NCBI RefSeq assembly: GCF_000970325.1
Contig: NZ_CP009518.1
Location: 2,330,637-2,394,636, forward strand
Direction of reading: 5' to 3'
From: Methanococcoides methylutens MM1
GTDB taxonomy: Archaea; Halobacteriota; Methanosarcinia; Methanosarcinales; Methanosarcinaceae
DNA length: 64,000 bases
Part shown: in pieces, positions 25,211-35,136 of the stretch
Layout: every line of letters begins with the position of its first letter
Numbering within the stretch: the stretch's first letter is position 1
Notes under the pieces: model-generated
Database searches by the model: none
Seen by the model: the letters and a program-made list of their open reading frames with translations, nothing else
Told to the model about the DNA's origin: nothing
Program-made: the position numbers and the translations under genes

Positions 25211-27889
25211 TCATATTCCGCTGCTTGCTACTATTTTCTTTATCGCTTCAGCAATAAAAAGTGTTGTAAAGGCTGCTGAGACAGGAATTACCCATTCCAC
25301 AGGCCCAAGAGCTACAATCTCGAATATATTAGCAAGATATGGGACATACATTACTGTAAGTGTCAGCAAAAATGTACTGGCTACTCCTACAAGCATCAGC
25401 TTGTTGCTGAAAATTCCAACGCTTAACGCCGATACTGTCAGTGACCTGAACACGAAAGGGATGAACAATATCATACTCAAAATGGTGGCGAAGGTCATTG
25501 TACGTGCCCTTTCTATATTACCCACGGGATCTGAGAACATGAACACCAGGAAACATACCAGACCCATTGTCAGAGCAATGCTGACCATGAGTAACAGATT
25601 TCTCTTTTTCAGTATCCTTTCCCCTCGTTTGCGTGGGGTTTCAAACATTACTTCATTCCTTATAGGGTCAAGTCCCAGTGAAATTGATGGCATGACCTCT
25701 CCGAACAAATTGATGAACAGAATCTGTAATGCCAGAAGTGGTATCAGTTCAAATCCAAGGAGCGTTATTCCCAGCATGATAAGTATCACCTCGGTAAAGT
25801 TCCTTGAGACCAGATAGGTCGTGAACTTCTCAATGTTCTCATAGATACCACGACCACGTTTTACAGCTTCCACAATGGTCTCGAAATTATCATCCTGAAG
25901 GATCATAAGACTGGATTCCTTTGCAACATCGGTACCTTTGATACCCATTGAAATACCAATATCTGCTTTCTTCAGTGCCGGTGCATCGTTGACCCCGTCT
26001 CCGGTCATTGCAACAACATGACCACGGTTCTGCAATGCCTGAACTATCCTTAGCTTTTGCTCAGGCATGACCCTTGCATAGACACTGATACCCTCTACAA
26101 CAGAATCGAATTCCTCATCATCGAGGGTCAGAAGCTCACTTCCTGTTACAGCCCCATCGTCAATGATGTGTCTTAGCTTCCCGTTCATTTGCTCAACAGA
26201 ACCATCATAATCAGGAGATAAACCTATCTTCTTCCCGATAGCCTTTGCAGTCTCCTCATTATCACCGGTTATCATAACGACCCTGATCCCCGCCTGATTG
26301 CAAAGGGCTATCGCATCCTTTGCTTCCTTTCTCTCAGGATCTATCATGGCAACAAGTCCAAGGAATGTAAGCTCGCTCTCTGATTCTTCCACAGGCAACC
26401 CTTCGGGAAGCTTCCTGTATGATATACCAAGAACACGATACGCAGAACTTGCAAGCTCTAAGTTCTCACTCAATATCCTCTCAACATCATCCTCACCTAG
26501 ATCACGTACACCATCATCGTTCTCAATGGATATGCATTTTTGAAGGATAAATTCAGGTGCACCTTTGCAGAAAGCTATCCTGCCCTCAACACTACTGTGT
26601 ATCGTGGTCATCAGCTTCCTTTCGGAAGTGAACATGATCTCATGAAGCTTTTCATATTCAGTATCAAGATCATCTTTCCAGACATCAGCTTTTGAAGCTG
26701 CAACGATCAATGCAACTTCAGTAGGATCACCGACAACATCCCATTTTCCCTGCCTTTGTACCATGGAAGAATTATTACACAATGATGCTGCCTTCAGCAA
26801 CATATTAAGAGTTGGATTCTTTTCCAGATCCACAGTCTCTTCATTCTTTAACAGAGATCCTTGTGGATCATAGCCTATCCCAGTAAGATCAAAGTACTTA
26901 TTTCCTGCGTATATCTTCTGAACGGTCATCTCGTTCTTTGTCAGGGTTCCGGTCTTATCAGTACAGATAACCGTTGTGGAACCCAGTGTTTCGACACCCA
27001 GCATTTTCCTTACTATTGCGTTGTGTTCTGCCATCCTGTGCATACCATATGCCAGCGTGATCGTCATGGTCAGAGGCAAACCTTCCGGAACCGCAGCTAC
27101 TGCCAGTGCAAGGGCTATGATCATCATTTCCTCAGTAGGTGCACCGGTAAAGTATCCAAGCATAAAAGTGAGACCTGAAGCAACAAGAGCGATAACAGCA
27201 AGGCTTTTAGAAAGTTCTGCTATCTTTTGCTGGAGAGGTGTCTTTACTTCACTTTCCTGTATCATACCAGCTATCATTCCAAGCCTGCTCTGCATGCCCA
27301 CAGCTGTTACAACAGCCCTACATTTTCCATGAACGATCTGTGTTCCTGAAAAGATCATGTCTCCTGAAATCTTTTCTATGGACATGCTCTCCCCTGTTAT
27401 CGCCGATTCATCAACCTTAAGGCCGTGTAACTCAAAAACAAGTGCATCAGCTGCTATCTTGTCACCGGTTTCAAGTACCAGTACATCACCAACAACAACG
27501 TTTTTTGTGGGAACCTCGGTCACAACACCGTTCCTTAGAACATGGGTTACCGGCTGGACCATCTTCTTGAGGGCCTCCATGGCCTTTTCAGCCTTGAACT
27601 CCTGGACAAAACCCAAAAGTATGACGAAAGCTATGGTACCAATAATTACCCAGAAATTAACGATCTCATCTATCGTTAATGACATGATAGCTGCTGCCAG
27701 CAGAACCCACACAATGAAATTCGCAAACTGTCGGATCAGGACCTTGAGAGGAGTTACCTTCGTCTTTTCCTCAAGTTCATTAAACCCATATTCAAGCAAC
27801 CTTTTTGCTGCCTCTTCTTCTGAAAGTCCCTCTTTTGAGCTCTTCAGGTCCGCAAGAACAGAATCAATATCAGCATTTTCATAATCCAT
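25211..27889 (-). CDS. P-type cation-transporting ATPase (P2 type)
   Basis: 892-residue pump with N-terminal cation-ATPase domain, actuator motif VDESAITGES, phosphorylation motif DKTGTLTKNE, nucleotide-binding KGAPE and hinge TGDGVNDAPALK. Ten membrane segments are recognisable. The M4 motif AAVPEGLPLTM matches the PEGLP of Ca2+-type P2A pumps, but the M6 segment NLFGEVMPSISLGLDP differs from the classic NxxTDxxP, so Ca2+, Mn2+ or a monovalent ion are all possible. An in-frame GTG lies four codons upstream of the chosen ATG; GGGTG is spaced for 27889. Divergent from the split-barrel gene at 28100. Confidence 0.93.
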   Translation of the reverse strand: MDYENADIDSVLADLKSSKEGLSEEEAAKRLLEYGFNELEEKTKVTPLKVLIRQFANFIVWVLLAAAIMSLTIDEIVNFWVIIGTIAFVILLGFVQEFKAEKAMEALKKMVQPVTHVLRNGVVTEVPTKNVVVGDVLVLETGDKIAADALVFELHGLKVDESAITGESMSIEKISGDMIFSGTQIVHGKCRAVVTAVGMQSRLGMIAGMIQESEVKTPLQQKIAELSKSLAVIALVASGLTFMLGYFTGAPTEEMMIIALALAVAAVPEGLPLTMTITLAYGMHRMAEHNAIVRKMLGVETLGSTTVICTDKTGTLTKNEMTVQKIYAGNKYFDLTGIGYDPQGSLLKNEETVDLEKNPTLNMLLKAASLCNNSSMVQRQGKWDVVGDPTEVALIVAASKADVWKDDLDTEYEKLHEIMFTSERKLMTTIHSSVEGRIAFCKGAPEFILQKCISIENDDGVRDLGEDDVERILSENLELASSAYRVLGISYRKLPEGLPVEESESELTFLGLVAMIDPERKEAKDAIALCNQAGIRVVMITGDNEETAKAIGKKIGLSPDYDGSVEQMNGKLRHIIDDGAVTGSELLTLDDEEFDSVVEGISVYARVMPEQKLRIVQALQNRGHVVAMTGDGVNDAPALKKADIGISMGIKGTDVAKESSLMILQDDNFETIVEAVKRGRGIYENIEKFTTYLVSRNFTEVILIMLGITLLGFELIPLLALQILFINLFGEVMPSISLGLDPIRNEVMFETPRKRGERILKKRNLLLMVSIALTMGLVCFLVFMFSDPVGNIERARTMTFATILSMILFIPFVFRSLTVSALSVGIFSNKLMLVGVASTFLLTLTVMYVPYLANIFEIVALGPVEWVIPVSAAFTTLFIAEAIKKIVASSGI

Positions 27890-28099
27890 CAGGACACCCA
27901 CTCAGGAAGAAATATGTTGACAATACTATTTCTTAATTTGCCATCAGCTATGTACCATAATAGTAAAGATAGAGTAGCAAAAAACAAAATAACTTTACTT
28001 TCAAAAGCTCTTTCGGAAATGATAAATAACTTAATCCCCGATATTTTGCTACCATTAATAAATTGATGGACCATAAACCAAATCAAATGAGGAACTATC

Positions 28100-28552
28100 A
28101 TGGAATGCCAATGTACTCCGGAGATCAAAGAACGTATTAGCGAATACCTGAAAAATCATCCATACCTGAATCTTGCTACTGTCAGTCCCGAAGGAAAACC
28201 AATGGTCCACAGCATGGGTTATGTCTCAGCAGGACCTGTTGTCTACATGGGAACAGGCAAGGACACAAGGAAATTCCAGAATATAGAACAGAATCCTTCA
28301 GTTGCATTCACTGTAGATGAAGACAGTCTTGATGTTTTCAATATAACCGGCGTCCAGATTGAAGGAAAGGCATCTATTGTCACTGATGAAAATGAAATCC
28401 AGACCTATATCCAGTTGGTGATGGAAAAATACCCGTTTGCAAAAGATATGCCAGAGAACCCCGATAACAGAATAATAAAGATCGAACCAACAAAGGCATT
28501 CTTCCTTGACTATAGTGTGGAGTTCGGGTTCAGGTACGAAGTCGATTACTGA
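28100..28552 (+). CDS. Pyridoxamine 5'-phosphate oxidase-like FMN split-barrel protein
   Basis: 150-residue flavin-binding split-barrel protein. The core YLNLATVSPEGKPMVHSMGYVS, then YMGTGKDTRKFQNIEQNPSVAFTV and VQIEGKASIV, follows the FMN-binding pattern of the PNPOx-like family. The N-terminus has an extra CQC pair. These proteins commonly reduce or bind flavin or F420 in archaea; the substrate cannot be read from sequence. A TATA-like ATTAATAAATTG lies near 28052-28065. Confidence 0.85.
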   Translation: MECQCTPEIKERISEYLKNHPYLNLATVSPEGKPMVHSMGYVSAGPVVYMGTGKDTRKFQNIEQNPSVAFTVDEDSLDVFNITGVQIEGKASIVTDENEIQTYIQLVMEKYPFAKDMPENPDNRIIKIEPTKAFFLDYSVEFGFRYEVDY

Positions 28553-28628
28553 CTTCGCCCTTTTTACCACTTGATCTACCTTTGCCCTTTTATTTTACAT
28601 CTATATGTTGTCTTTTTACATCGGAACT

Positions 28629-29927
28629 TCAATCAGCAACCATTTCCCTGCGTTCCGTGATGTCCTGAATAACTCCCTGATAGTCGGTTACAACACCTTC
28701 ATCATTGCGCTGGACAAAGGTCTGTTCTTCAACCCATCTCTCTTCTCCGGACTTTGTCCTTATCCTGTATTCCTTGACAAAGACCTTGCCACCCTCATTG
28801 CAGATATCCGAAAGTTCCATCTGCACTTCGGGAAGGTCCTCCGGATGGACTATATTACCATACAGAATATCCCCCGAGAGGAATTCATCAACAGTATATC
28901 CGAACTGAGTAATGTTATCTGAAACGAATTCGACAGGCCAGAGCTCTTTTTCATCCTTAGATCCTGCCTTCCAGAGGAAAGCTACCACGGGGCTGTGGTT
29001 GACAATTGTCTCAAGGGCTTGTTTCCTTTCCAGCAGTTCAGCCTGCTTTTCAAGTGAAACCTTGAGTGCGATCTCACTTTCTTTCTGCTTTGTGATATCC
29101 TGAACAATTCCCTGAAAGTGGGTAGGCTCTCCGTTTTTGTCCCTGAGAATGAAAGTCTTCTCATTTACCCACAATACCCTTCCATCCTTTGTTATCACAC
29201 GGTATTCCTGGGTATAGTTGTCACTGCCATCATCACACTTCTCTCCGAGTGTATCCCTGACCCTTTCATAGTCATCAGGATGGACCAGATCCCCATAAAC
29301 AATACGTCCGAGCATGAAATCCTCGGCTGAATATCCAAGCTTTGAAACGTTCTCAGAAGCATAATCCGCAGGCCAGAAGTCCTCTGCTCTCCACAGGAAG
29401 ACCATGGTGGAACTATGGTTAATGATATCTTCCAGAGCTTTCTGTTTCTTCAGGGATTCCTCAAAGGCAATATCGTTGAACTTCTGCTCCGTTATATCAA
29501 AGATGGTACCCTGGTAATGTGTTACGTTCCCGGCATCATCCCGCTGGATATAGGTTCTCTCATCGACCCAGCGTACATCACCGGACTTTAAGACGATCCT
29601 GTATTCCTGATCGAAGAAATCTCCTCCCTGTATACAGCGCTGCCTGAGAGTATCTTCCACCATCTTCAGGTCATCGGGGTGGACTATATCAGCATAGTGG
29701 AGGCGGCCTGAGACGAACTCCTCAACTGTGTAACCAAGAAGGCTCACATTTCCAGAAACATATTCCACAGGCCATTTTTCTTCTGGAACATCTTCTGCCG
29801 TCCAGAGAAACGCAATAACCGGACTGTTATCAATTATCCTTTCAAGCACTTCTTTCCTGTCCAGTACCTTACCCAATGCACTTTCAGAACCACTTGCAAC
29901 ATTTTTACCTGATATGTTAGATTCCAT
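28629..29927 (-). CDS. Triple PAS/PAC sensor protein without an output domain
   Basis: 432-residue cytoplasmic protein made of three tandem PAS-PAC units of about 130 residues. Each has a core such as ILxRxxVLERIIDNSPVIAFLW..., then GYTVEEF.SGRLHYADIVHPDD, EYRI..KSG..RWV.E and ending YQGTIFDITEQK. There is no histidine kinase, GGDEF or DNA-binding domain and no membrane segment. It may act through protein contacts with a separate kinase or regulator. The three repeats are clearly related, suggesting internal duplication. It is 52 bases beyond the antiporter stop on the same strand. Confidence 0.9.
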   Translation of the reverse strand: MESNISGKNVASGSESALGKVLDRKEVLERIIDNSPVIAFLWTAEDVPEEKWPVEYVSGNVSLLGYTVEEFVSGRLHYADIVHPDDLKMVEDTLRQRCIQGGDFFDQEYRIVLKSGDVRWVDERTYIQRDDAGNVTHYQGTIFDITEQKFNDIAFEESLKKQKALEDIINHSSTMVFLWRAEDFWPADYASENVSKLGYSAEDFMLGRIVYGDLVHPDDYERVRDTLGEKCDDGSDNYTQEYRVITKDGRVLWVNEKTFILRDKNGEPTHFQGIVQDITKQKESEIALKVSLEKQAELLERKQALETIVNHSPVVAFLWKAGSKDEKELWPVEFVSDNITQFGYTVDEFLSGDILYGNIVHPEDLPEVQMELSDICNEGGKVFVKEYRIRTKSGEERWVEEQTFVQRNDEGVVTDYQGVIQDITERREMVAD

Positions 29928-29979
29928 GTACTATCCCCATTAAGTTGACACTTTTCAATTTATTATTTGTTTAGTGAGT

Positions 29980-31152
29980 TTAAGTATTGATCGATTTTGT
30001 TCTTTCTTTAGACTGTATTACCATTTTCAAAAGTACAGGTGATACGAAAATAGAAACTGCGACCATCAGGACAATGGCTGAAAATATCTCATCGCCTATG
30101 ATACCAAGCTCCTTTCCAATAGATATCAGCACCAGCTCCACTCCTGCCCTTGGCATAACTCCCACACCGAATATCAGGCTGTCATAATTATCAAAACCGA
30201 TAAGTCGGCCTCCTGCAAAACCTCCTACCAGCTTGCCCACAAGGGCCAGAAAGACCACTGCCAATGAGAACAGGCCAACTGTTTGCAAAGTGGCAACATT
30301 CACGGAGAGACCTATGTAAGCAAAGAATATCGGTACAAAGATACCGTACGCAACACCTGTGACCTTACTTTGCACATGCTCGATCTTTGCATGGGAGATA
30401 TCCGAGATCATGACACCTCCAATGAAAGCTCCGATCACAGCATGCAGTCCGAAGAGCTCTGCAAGGTAGGCAGAGAACAGGGCCACCATTATCACAAATG
30501 CAAATATGGACTCCTTGATATGCATTTTATGTACATATGCAAAGAGTTTCGGGAAAAACCAGACCCTGAAAATGAGCATTAATCCCACAAAAGCAACGAT
30601 CTTGAACATAATGAACAAAATCTGCACAGCTGAAGGGAACTGGTCATATGTTGCCATGGTAACTACGATCGAGAGAAGAAATATGCCGATGATGTCATCG
30701 AAGATGGATGATGTCAGCATCATGGAACCTGGTTTACTTGAAAGGTAATCCATATCTATCAGTGTCCTGACAACAACCCCGATGCTGGTAGGACTGAATG
30801 CAACCCCCATGAAAACGCTTGCAAGGGTACTGAACTGGAAATACATACCCAATAGGAAGCCAGCAGAAAAGGCCACAAAGATCTGAGCTATACTTGCTAT
30901 TGATGCCTTCCTGGAAGATTCCTTTAGATCACGAAGATGGACTTCCTTATATCCGGCAGTGAACAAAAGGAAAATTGCTCCCATCTCAGCAAGGAAAGTT
31001 ATGATCTCTGATCCCTGATGTATAAGGAATGCTCCCAGCACTACACCTGCAAGCAATTCGCCCAGGATGGAAGGGAAACCCACTCTTTCAAACAGTTCAC
31101 CAAAGACCTTTGCCAGGAGAAGGATCATCAGTATATAGAAGAGAACTTCCAT
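29980..31152 (-). CDS. Monovalent cation:proton antiporter (CPA2/Kef type)
   Basis: 390-residue membrane protein with about 12 hydrophobic segments typical of the CPA2 (KefB/NapA) exchanger family: FPSILGELLAGVVLGAF, FSPTSIGVVVRTL, TSSIFDDIIGIFLLS (the conserved Asp-Asp of the ion site) and GVGMRGxVEL-like GVGVMPRAGVELVLI. It lacks the C-terminal TrkA/RCK domain seen in Kef proteins. The ATG overlaps the stop of the upstream CBS-domain gene (TAATG), suggesting that the CBS protein supplies the regulatory nucleotide-sensing part. Confidence 0.92.
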   Translation of the reverse strand: MEVLFYILMILLLAKVFGELFERVGFPSILGELLAGVVLGAFLIHQGSEIITFLAEMGAIFLLFTAGYKEVHLRDLKESSRKASIASIAQIFVAFSAGFLLGMYFQFSTLASVFMGVAFSPTSIGVVVRTLIDMDYLSSKPGSMMLTSSIFDDIIGIFLLSIVVTMATYDQFPSAVQILFIMFKIVAFVGLMLIFRVWFFPKLFAYVHKMHIKESIFAFVIMVALFSAYLAELFGLHAVIGAFIGGVMISDISHAKIEHVQSKVTGVAYGIFVPIFFAYIGLSVNVATLQTVGLFSLAVVFLALVGKLVGGFAGGRLIGFDNYDSLIFGVGVMPRAGVELVLISIGKELGIIGDEIFSAIVLMVAVSIFVSPVLLKMVIQSKERTKSINT

Positions 31153-31640
31153 TACTCAGACCCTCTTAAATTGTATATCTCCTTGAGGATATCGGGTTTG
31201 CATATTATACCCACAAGTTTGTTTCCATCAACAACACAAACACGGTCCATCCTGTGTTTGAGCATCATATCGGCTGCCTCACAAAGGGGCTCATCAGCTG
31301 ACATGGAAACCGGATGGTGTATCATAATGTGCTTTGCGACCTCTCCCTGGGATACTACTGCCGCATGATGGGTATGGTCCAGTCTTGGGGTTCTCTGCAC
31401 AAGGAGGATCCGCAGAATTATATCCTGGTCAATTATACCCACAAGGTCATAATTGTCATTCACCACAGGATAGGTGTGAAAGTGATGTTTGCTGAAAATA
31501 TCCATGATGATATCCAATGTATCATTCTCATGGATGGTTACAAGGTCCTCTGTCATAACCTGCTTTATCAATCTCTCATTGCAACTTTCAGAAAATGATC
31601 GGCCACATTGCGTACAATCTTCATCACCGGCTTCTGCCAC
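31152..31640 (-). CDS. CBS-domain protein coupled to the antiporter
   Basis: 162-residue protein with a Bateman pair: the first CBS domain begins VMTEDLVTIHENDTLDIIMDI, the second KHIMIHHPVSMSADEPLCEAADMML. The N-terminus DEDCTQCGRSFSESC has a CxxC plus a third Cys that could bind a metal. Translation begins at GTG with GGGAGG seven bases upstream. The stop overlaps the antiporter start, so the protein is very probably a regulatory subunit or sensor of adenine nucleotides controlling ion exchange. Confidence 0.9.
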   Translation of the reverse strand: MAEAGDEDCTQCGRSFSESCNERLIKQVMTEDLVTIHENDTLDIIMDIFSKHHFHTYPVVNDNYDLVGIIDQDIILRILLVQRTPRLDHTHHAAVVSQGEVAKHIMIHHPVSMSADEPLCEAADMMLKHRMDRVCVVDGNKLVGIICKPDILKEIYNLRGSE

Positions 31641-31836
31641 CGTTTAACCTCCCCTTTAAGTTCAGAACTCAGCTGAAATAACCCATACAAAATATTCCTT
31701 TCATTCTACAAATATTAATTGTATCCTGAAGGCAGCAGGTGGAAAATTTCGCAAAGGAAAATACGAGGAATAAAGATTGGAAAAAAGACAGAGTAAGTGA
31801 ATAAATGAAAGGAAAGTGAGCGAAAGAAGAAAAAAA

Positions 31837-31851
31837 GGACCTTAAAGGTCC
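31837..31851 (-). terminator. Hairpin and T-tract at the end of cbiO
   Basis: GGACCTT and AAGGTCC form a perfect stem with a 1-base centre overlapping the cbiO stop codon. On the minus strand it is followed by a run of seven or more T. This looks like the end of the cbiMNQO transcript. Confidence 0.6.
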
Positions 31852-33164
31852 AGTTTATCCCTTTCAGTATTTGCAAGAGACAATTGAATAGCTATTCCAC
31901 TGCTCTCAGCGTATTCATCAATTCGTTTTACAGCATGTTCCACCATGCCGCCAGAGGTCAGTATCAGGCACCTCTTCCCACAAAGAGCCATCAATATTGA
32001 TTTATCAATAACACCGGAAGTGATCTGGAGATCAATGAGGTTATTTTCGGCAAGCGTCTTGCTCTTCTTACCCATTGCACCGATATTATCGATGTCCTCT
32101 TCAGCGACGACCTTACGGAAAGATGTCTCGTCATACATGTCAGTGTCATAAATGACAATTCCTCCTGACTTTATACCATGCCTCGTCATTTCTGCAATGG
32201 CATGCCCTTCCGGATGAATATGCAGGACCTTTGCATTAACAGCCTCATAAGGACTGTTGATGGCATACTCTCCGTGCATGACACCGAGATTTACTACATC
32301 CCCTTCCTTTACATCAGGAGATACTTCTATCCACATAAGCTCAGGTGGCTTAAAGGAATTTACCAGTTCAGGAACACTTGTGGGGAACCTGTTGCGAATT
32401 GCAAGGTTCCTTCTTTCAAGTTCACTGTATATCTCAAGTGTGCGAGGCTGTCTCAGATATGCTTTCCTTAGAAGATCTGCATCTTTGAAAACCTCTTCAG
32501 GTACGCCTTCACCTATGATGTTACCCTCTGTCATGAAATATACATAGTCTGCCCAACTATAGGCAAGCTCCACATCATGAGTGGAAATTATCATGGTGGT
32601 ACCATTGTGGTTCAACTCATTCAGAAGATCAAGGATCTCGTCTGCACCTACAGGATCCAGATTCGCCAGCGGTTCATCAAGGATCATGACCTCGGGATCC
32701 ATTGAGCAGACACCTGCAATGGCGACCCTCTTCTTCTGCCCACCACTCAAATGATGAGGAGGCTTGTCCTTGAATTCGGTTATGCCGATATATTCGAGAG
32801 TTTGATTGACCTTTTCCTCAACTTCCTCTTTCGAATAACCAAGGTTCGTAGGACCAAAGCCCACATCCTGATATACCGTAGGAGCAAATATCTGGTCATC
32901 TGAGTTCTGGAAGACGATGCCCACACTTTTTCTTATCTCACGCAGGGATCTTGCATCGTACTCCATGGGTTTACCGTGGAAATATACAGCCCCCTCTGTG
33001 GGTTTGAGGGTACCGTTCAATAGCATGAAAAGAGTGGATTTGCCGGAACCATTCTTTCCGACAAAAGCGATCTTCTTGCCCTTTTTTATTTTTACGTCAA
33101 CGCCTTTTACGGCCTGGGTCCCATCATGGTAGGAATATTTCAAGCCTTTTGTTTCCAGTATCAT
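31842..33164 (-). CDS. cbiO: Cobalt ECF transporter ATPase with C-terminal extension
   Basis: 440-residue protein. Residues 1-230 form the ABC ATPase: Walker [11 protein letters not shown]-loop FQNSDDQIF, signature [13 protein letters not shown], Walker [14 protein letters not shown] and H-loop STHDVE. It powers cobalt uptake with CbiM, CbiN and CbiQ. Unlike standard CbiO (about 270-280 residues), it has roughly 180 additional residues (ending [18 protein letters not shown]) that form a mixed alpha/beta domain I do not recognise. This extra part may sense cobalt or cobamide status. It is 20 bases downstream of cbiQ. Confidence 0.92.
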   Translation of the reverse strand: MILETKGLKYSYHDGTQAVKGVDVKIKKGKKIAFVGKNGSGKSTLFMLLNGTLKPTEGAVYFHGKPMEYDARSLREIRKSVGIVFQNSDDQIFAPTVYQDVGFGPTNLGYSKEEVEEKVNQTLEYIGITEFKDKPPHHLSGGQKKRVAIAGVCSMDPEVMILDEPLANLDPVGADEILDLLNELNHNGTTMIISTHDVELAYSWADYVYFMTEGNIIGEGVPEEVFKDADLLRKAYLRQPRTLEIYSELERRNLAIRNRFPTSVPELVNSFKPPELMWIEVSPDVKEGDVVNLGVMHGEYAINSPYEAVNAKVLHIHPEGHAIAEMTRHGIKSGGIVIYDTDMYDETSFRKVVAEEDIDNIGAMGKKSKTLAENNLIDLQITSGVIDKSILMALCGKRCLILTSGGMVEHAVKRIDEYAESSGIAIQLSLANTERDKLDL

Positions 33165-33184
33165 AATTTTTACCTCCGAGACCT

Positions 33185-33967
33185 TTAGAATATAGAAATA
33201 TCATTAGTCAGGTACCATAGCGCCAGAATAACGGAAAAATAGGTACCTGTAAGTATAAGTTCAGTTGCCCTGACGGGCCTTTTTTCCTCAAAGAAGAGTA
33301 TCCTTCCGTCATAGCAACGTGCACTCATGGAAATAAAGATCTTCTCTCCCTGCTCCCATGACCTTATGAAAAGGGTTGTTGCCAGCATGGCAAGTGAATT
33401 CAAGCCGGTTCTCCAGTCCTTATATCCAAGCCTTACTGTCTGTGCATACTTGATCCCCCATGCGACCTCAAGGAAAACAAAGATGTAGCGATACATCATC
33501 ATGGAAAGCTCAATAAAGGAATCAGGCAGCTTTGTAGCTTTCAGGACTGCGAAAAGTTCTACCATGGGTGTGGTCAAAGCGAGGAAGAACAGGCATGACA
33601 TACCACTGAGTGTCCTTGAAAATACCAGCAATGCCATATCAAGGCCACCGGTGTTCACACCAAGTCGGTAACCAAGGACATCAAATCCGAAAAGTTCAGT
33701 TCCCGAACCAAAGAAGAATGCTATGATAACAACACTTAAGATAACAAACACAGCCGGAGCAGACAGTAGCTTCAGGTAAAAACCGACAGGGATCTTCGCA
33801 AAATGAACCGTTGCGAAACTCATGCAAAAAGCTACAGTAAAGGGTAGTATGAATGATTGTGAAGATACTCCCATTAAAAGGCCAAAAGTAACAATCGCGA
33901 GTTTTAGCCAGTTGTTTCGGTACCTTAACGGGCTTACCAGGGCATAATCATCAAGAATGTTTGTCAT
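33185..33967 (-). CDS. cbiQ: Cobalt ECF transporter transmembrane component
   Basis: 260-residue T component with five to six hydrophobic segments and the conserved ATPase-contact loops, seen as [24 protein letters not shown]. It scaffolds the ATPase and the CbiM/CbiN membrane core. The gene lies between cbiN (117 bases upstream with a hairpin between) and cbiO (20 bases downstream). Length and sequence are normal for the family. Confidence 0.93.
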   Translation of the reverse strand: MTNILDDYALVSPLRYRNNWLKLAIVTFGLLMGVSSQSFILPFTVAFCMSFATVHFAKIPVGFYLKLLSAPAVFVILSVVIIAFFFGSGTELFGFDVLGYRLGVNTGGLDMALLVFSRTLSGMSCLFFLALTTPMVELFAVLKATKLPDSFIELSMMMYRYIFVFLEVAWGIKYAQTVRLGYKDWRTGLNSLAMLATTLFIRSWEQGEKIFISMSARCYDGRILFFEEKRPVRATELILTGTYFSVILALWYLTNDISIF

Positions 33968-34045
33968 ATTGCGTTCACGCCGTTAATTTCGTTTTGTTAG
34001 AATTCATTAATGTGATTAGTACCATAAGGAGAAAGAATAGAAAAA

Positions 34046-34068
34046 GGTGATCCTTAAAAGAGATCACC
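34046..34068 (-). terminator. Intra-operon hairpin between cbiN and cbiQ
   Basis: GGTGATC (34046-34052) and GATCACC (34062-34068) form a 7-bp perfect stem. On the minus strand it is followed by CTTTTTCTATTC, so it could partly terminate transcription after cbiN, lowering expression of cbiQ and cbiO relative to cbiM and cbiN. Confidence 0.5.
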
Positions 34069-34084
34069 GAAGAAAAGAACAGTC

Positions 34085-34387
34085 TTATTCAGACTGTCCC
34101 TTGCCTTTGTAATATCCGAAGAAGTAACCAAGGACTAGTGCGCCGATAGCTGCCTGAAGTGCAAAGAGAAGACTCTCAGTCTCTCCTCCAGGAGGCTCGA
34201 ACTTTACGGAGTTGACCCATGAATCAGAGGTCCATTCTTCATATTCACCGTCTGTGATCTCAGCGATGACATCTTCTGCCTGACCGTCAGCGCCACCAAA
34301 CTCGGAGTCCGGGTTTGCTGCCATTCCATAGAAGAATGATGCTATGAAAAGTATAGCGATCACTGCAAATATTGCTTCACCTTTCAC
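34085..34387 (-). CDS. cbiN: Cobalt transport protein CbiN
   Basis: 100-residue membrane protein with an N-terminal hydrophobic segment (FAVIAILFIASFFYGMA) and a C-terminal one (LFALQAAIGALVLGYFFGY). Between them is the CbiN signature GADGQAEDVIAEI and PPGGETESLLFALQAA. The small subunit assists metal insertion into CbiM. Its ATG overlaps the cbiM stop by four bases (ATGA), so the two are translationally coupled. Confidence 0.95.
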   Translation of the reverse strand: MKGEAIFAVIAILFIASFFYGMAANPDSEFGGADGQAEDVIAEITDGEYEEWTSDSWVNSVKFEPPGGETESLLFALQAAIGALVLGYFFGYYKGKGQSE

Positions 34388-35079
34388 TGGCCGACCCCCT
34401 TGATCTTATTGAGGACTGATTCTGTAATAACATTGAGCTCTACAAGTGCATCGCTCTTTACCTGTATAACGTACTTGAAGATAAGAGCTGTAAGTGCACC
34501 TTCCATGATAGCCAGAGGAACCTGGGTTGTTGCGAACACAACCATGAACGCCTTGAGTGACGCTACAAATCCACCGACCTCCGCCGGGAAAGCCAAAGCA
34601 AGCTGAAGAGAAGTTACAACATAAGTGATCCAGTCTGCGAATGTAGCAGCGAGGAAAACGACAACATAGAAGTTGATGTTAGCTTTCATTCCTGCCTTGT
34701 AGATAACGTATGCTGCAACCGGACCAATGATACCCATTGATGCAACATTTGCACCGAGTGTTGTAAGACCGCCGTGTGCCAGGAAGATGGACTGGTAAAG
34801 AAGTACAATTGTACTCAGGACTGCTGCAATTGCAGGACCGAAGAGAATTGCTGCCATTCCTGTTCCTGTTGGGTGTGAAGAACTACCCGTAACGGATGGT
34901 AATTTCAAAGATGAAAGTACAAAGATGAATGCTCCTGCTACTGCCAGTAAAGGCAATAGTTCGCGCTTTTCAGATACAAGCTTGTTCAGCCTGTACATAC
35001 CGAAGAAAATAACCGGTATAGAGAAAACAAACCACAGTTGCCACCATGGTGATGGTAAAAACCCTTCAAATATATGCAT
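34384..35079 (-). CDS. cbiM: Cobalt transport protein CbiM
   Basis: 231-residue substrate-binding membrane protein of the cobalt ECF transporter. The mature N-terminus MHIFEGFLPSPWW retains the conserved Met1-His2 metal-binding start, although Met is replaced by Phe at position 4 relative to the common MHIMEGFLP. SSHPTGTGMAAILFGP has the second conserved His (near residue 68). Seven hydrophobic segments are visible. It heads the cbiMNQO operon, about 100 bases downstream of a strong TATA box that is flanked by inverted repeats. Confidence 0.95.
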   Translation of the reverse strand: MHIFEGFLPSPWWQLWFVFSIPVIFFGMYRLNKLVSEKRELLPLLAVAGAFIFVLSSLKLPSVTGSSSHPTGTGMAAILFGPAIAAVLSTIVLLYQSIFLAHGGLTTLGANVASMGIIGPVAAYVIYKAGMKANINFYVVVFLAATFADWITYVVTSLQLALAFPAEVGGFVASLKAFMVVFATTQVPLAIMEGALTALIFKYVIQVKSDALVELNVITESVLNKIKGVGQ

Positions 35080-35136
35080 TTTAACACTCCATTCCTAATT
35101 TTATAATGAATTATGATTCTAGCTAGATGAATGTAC

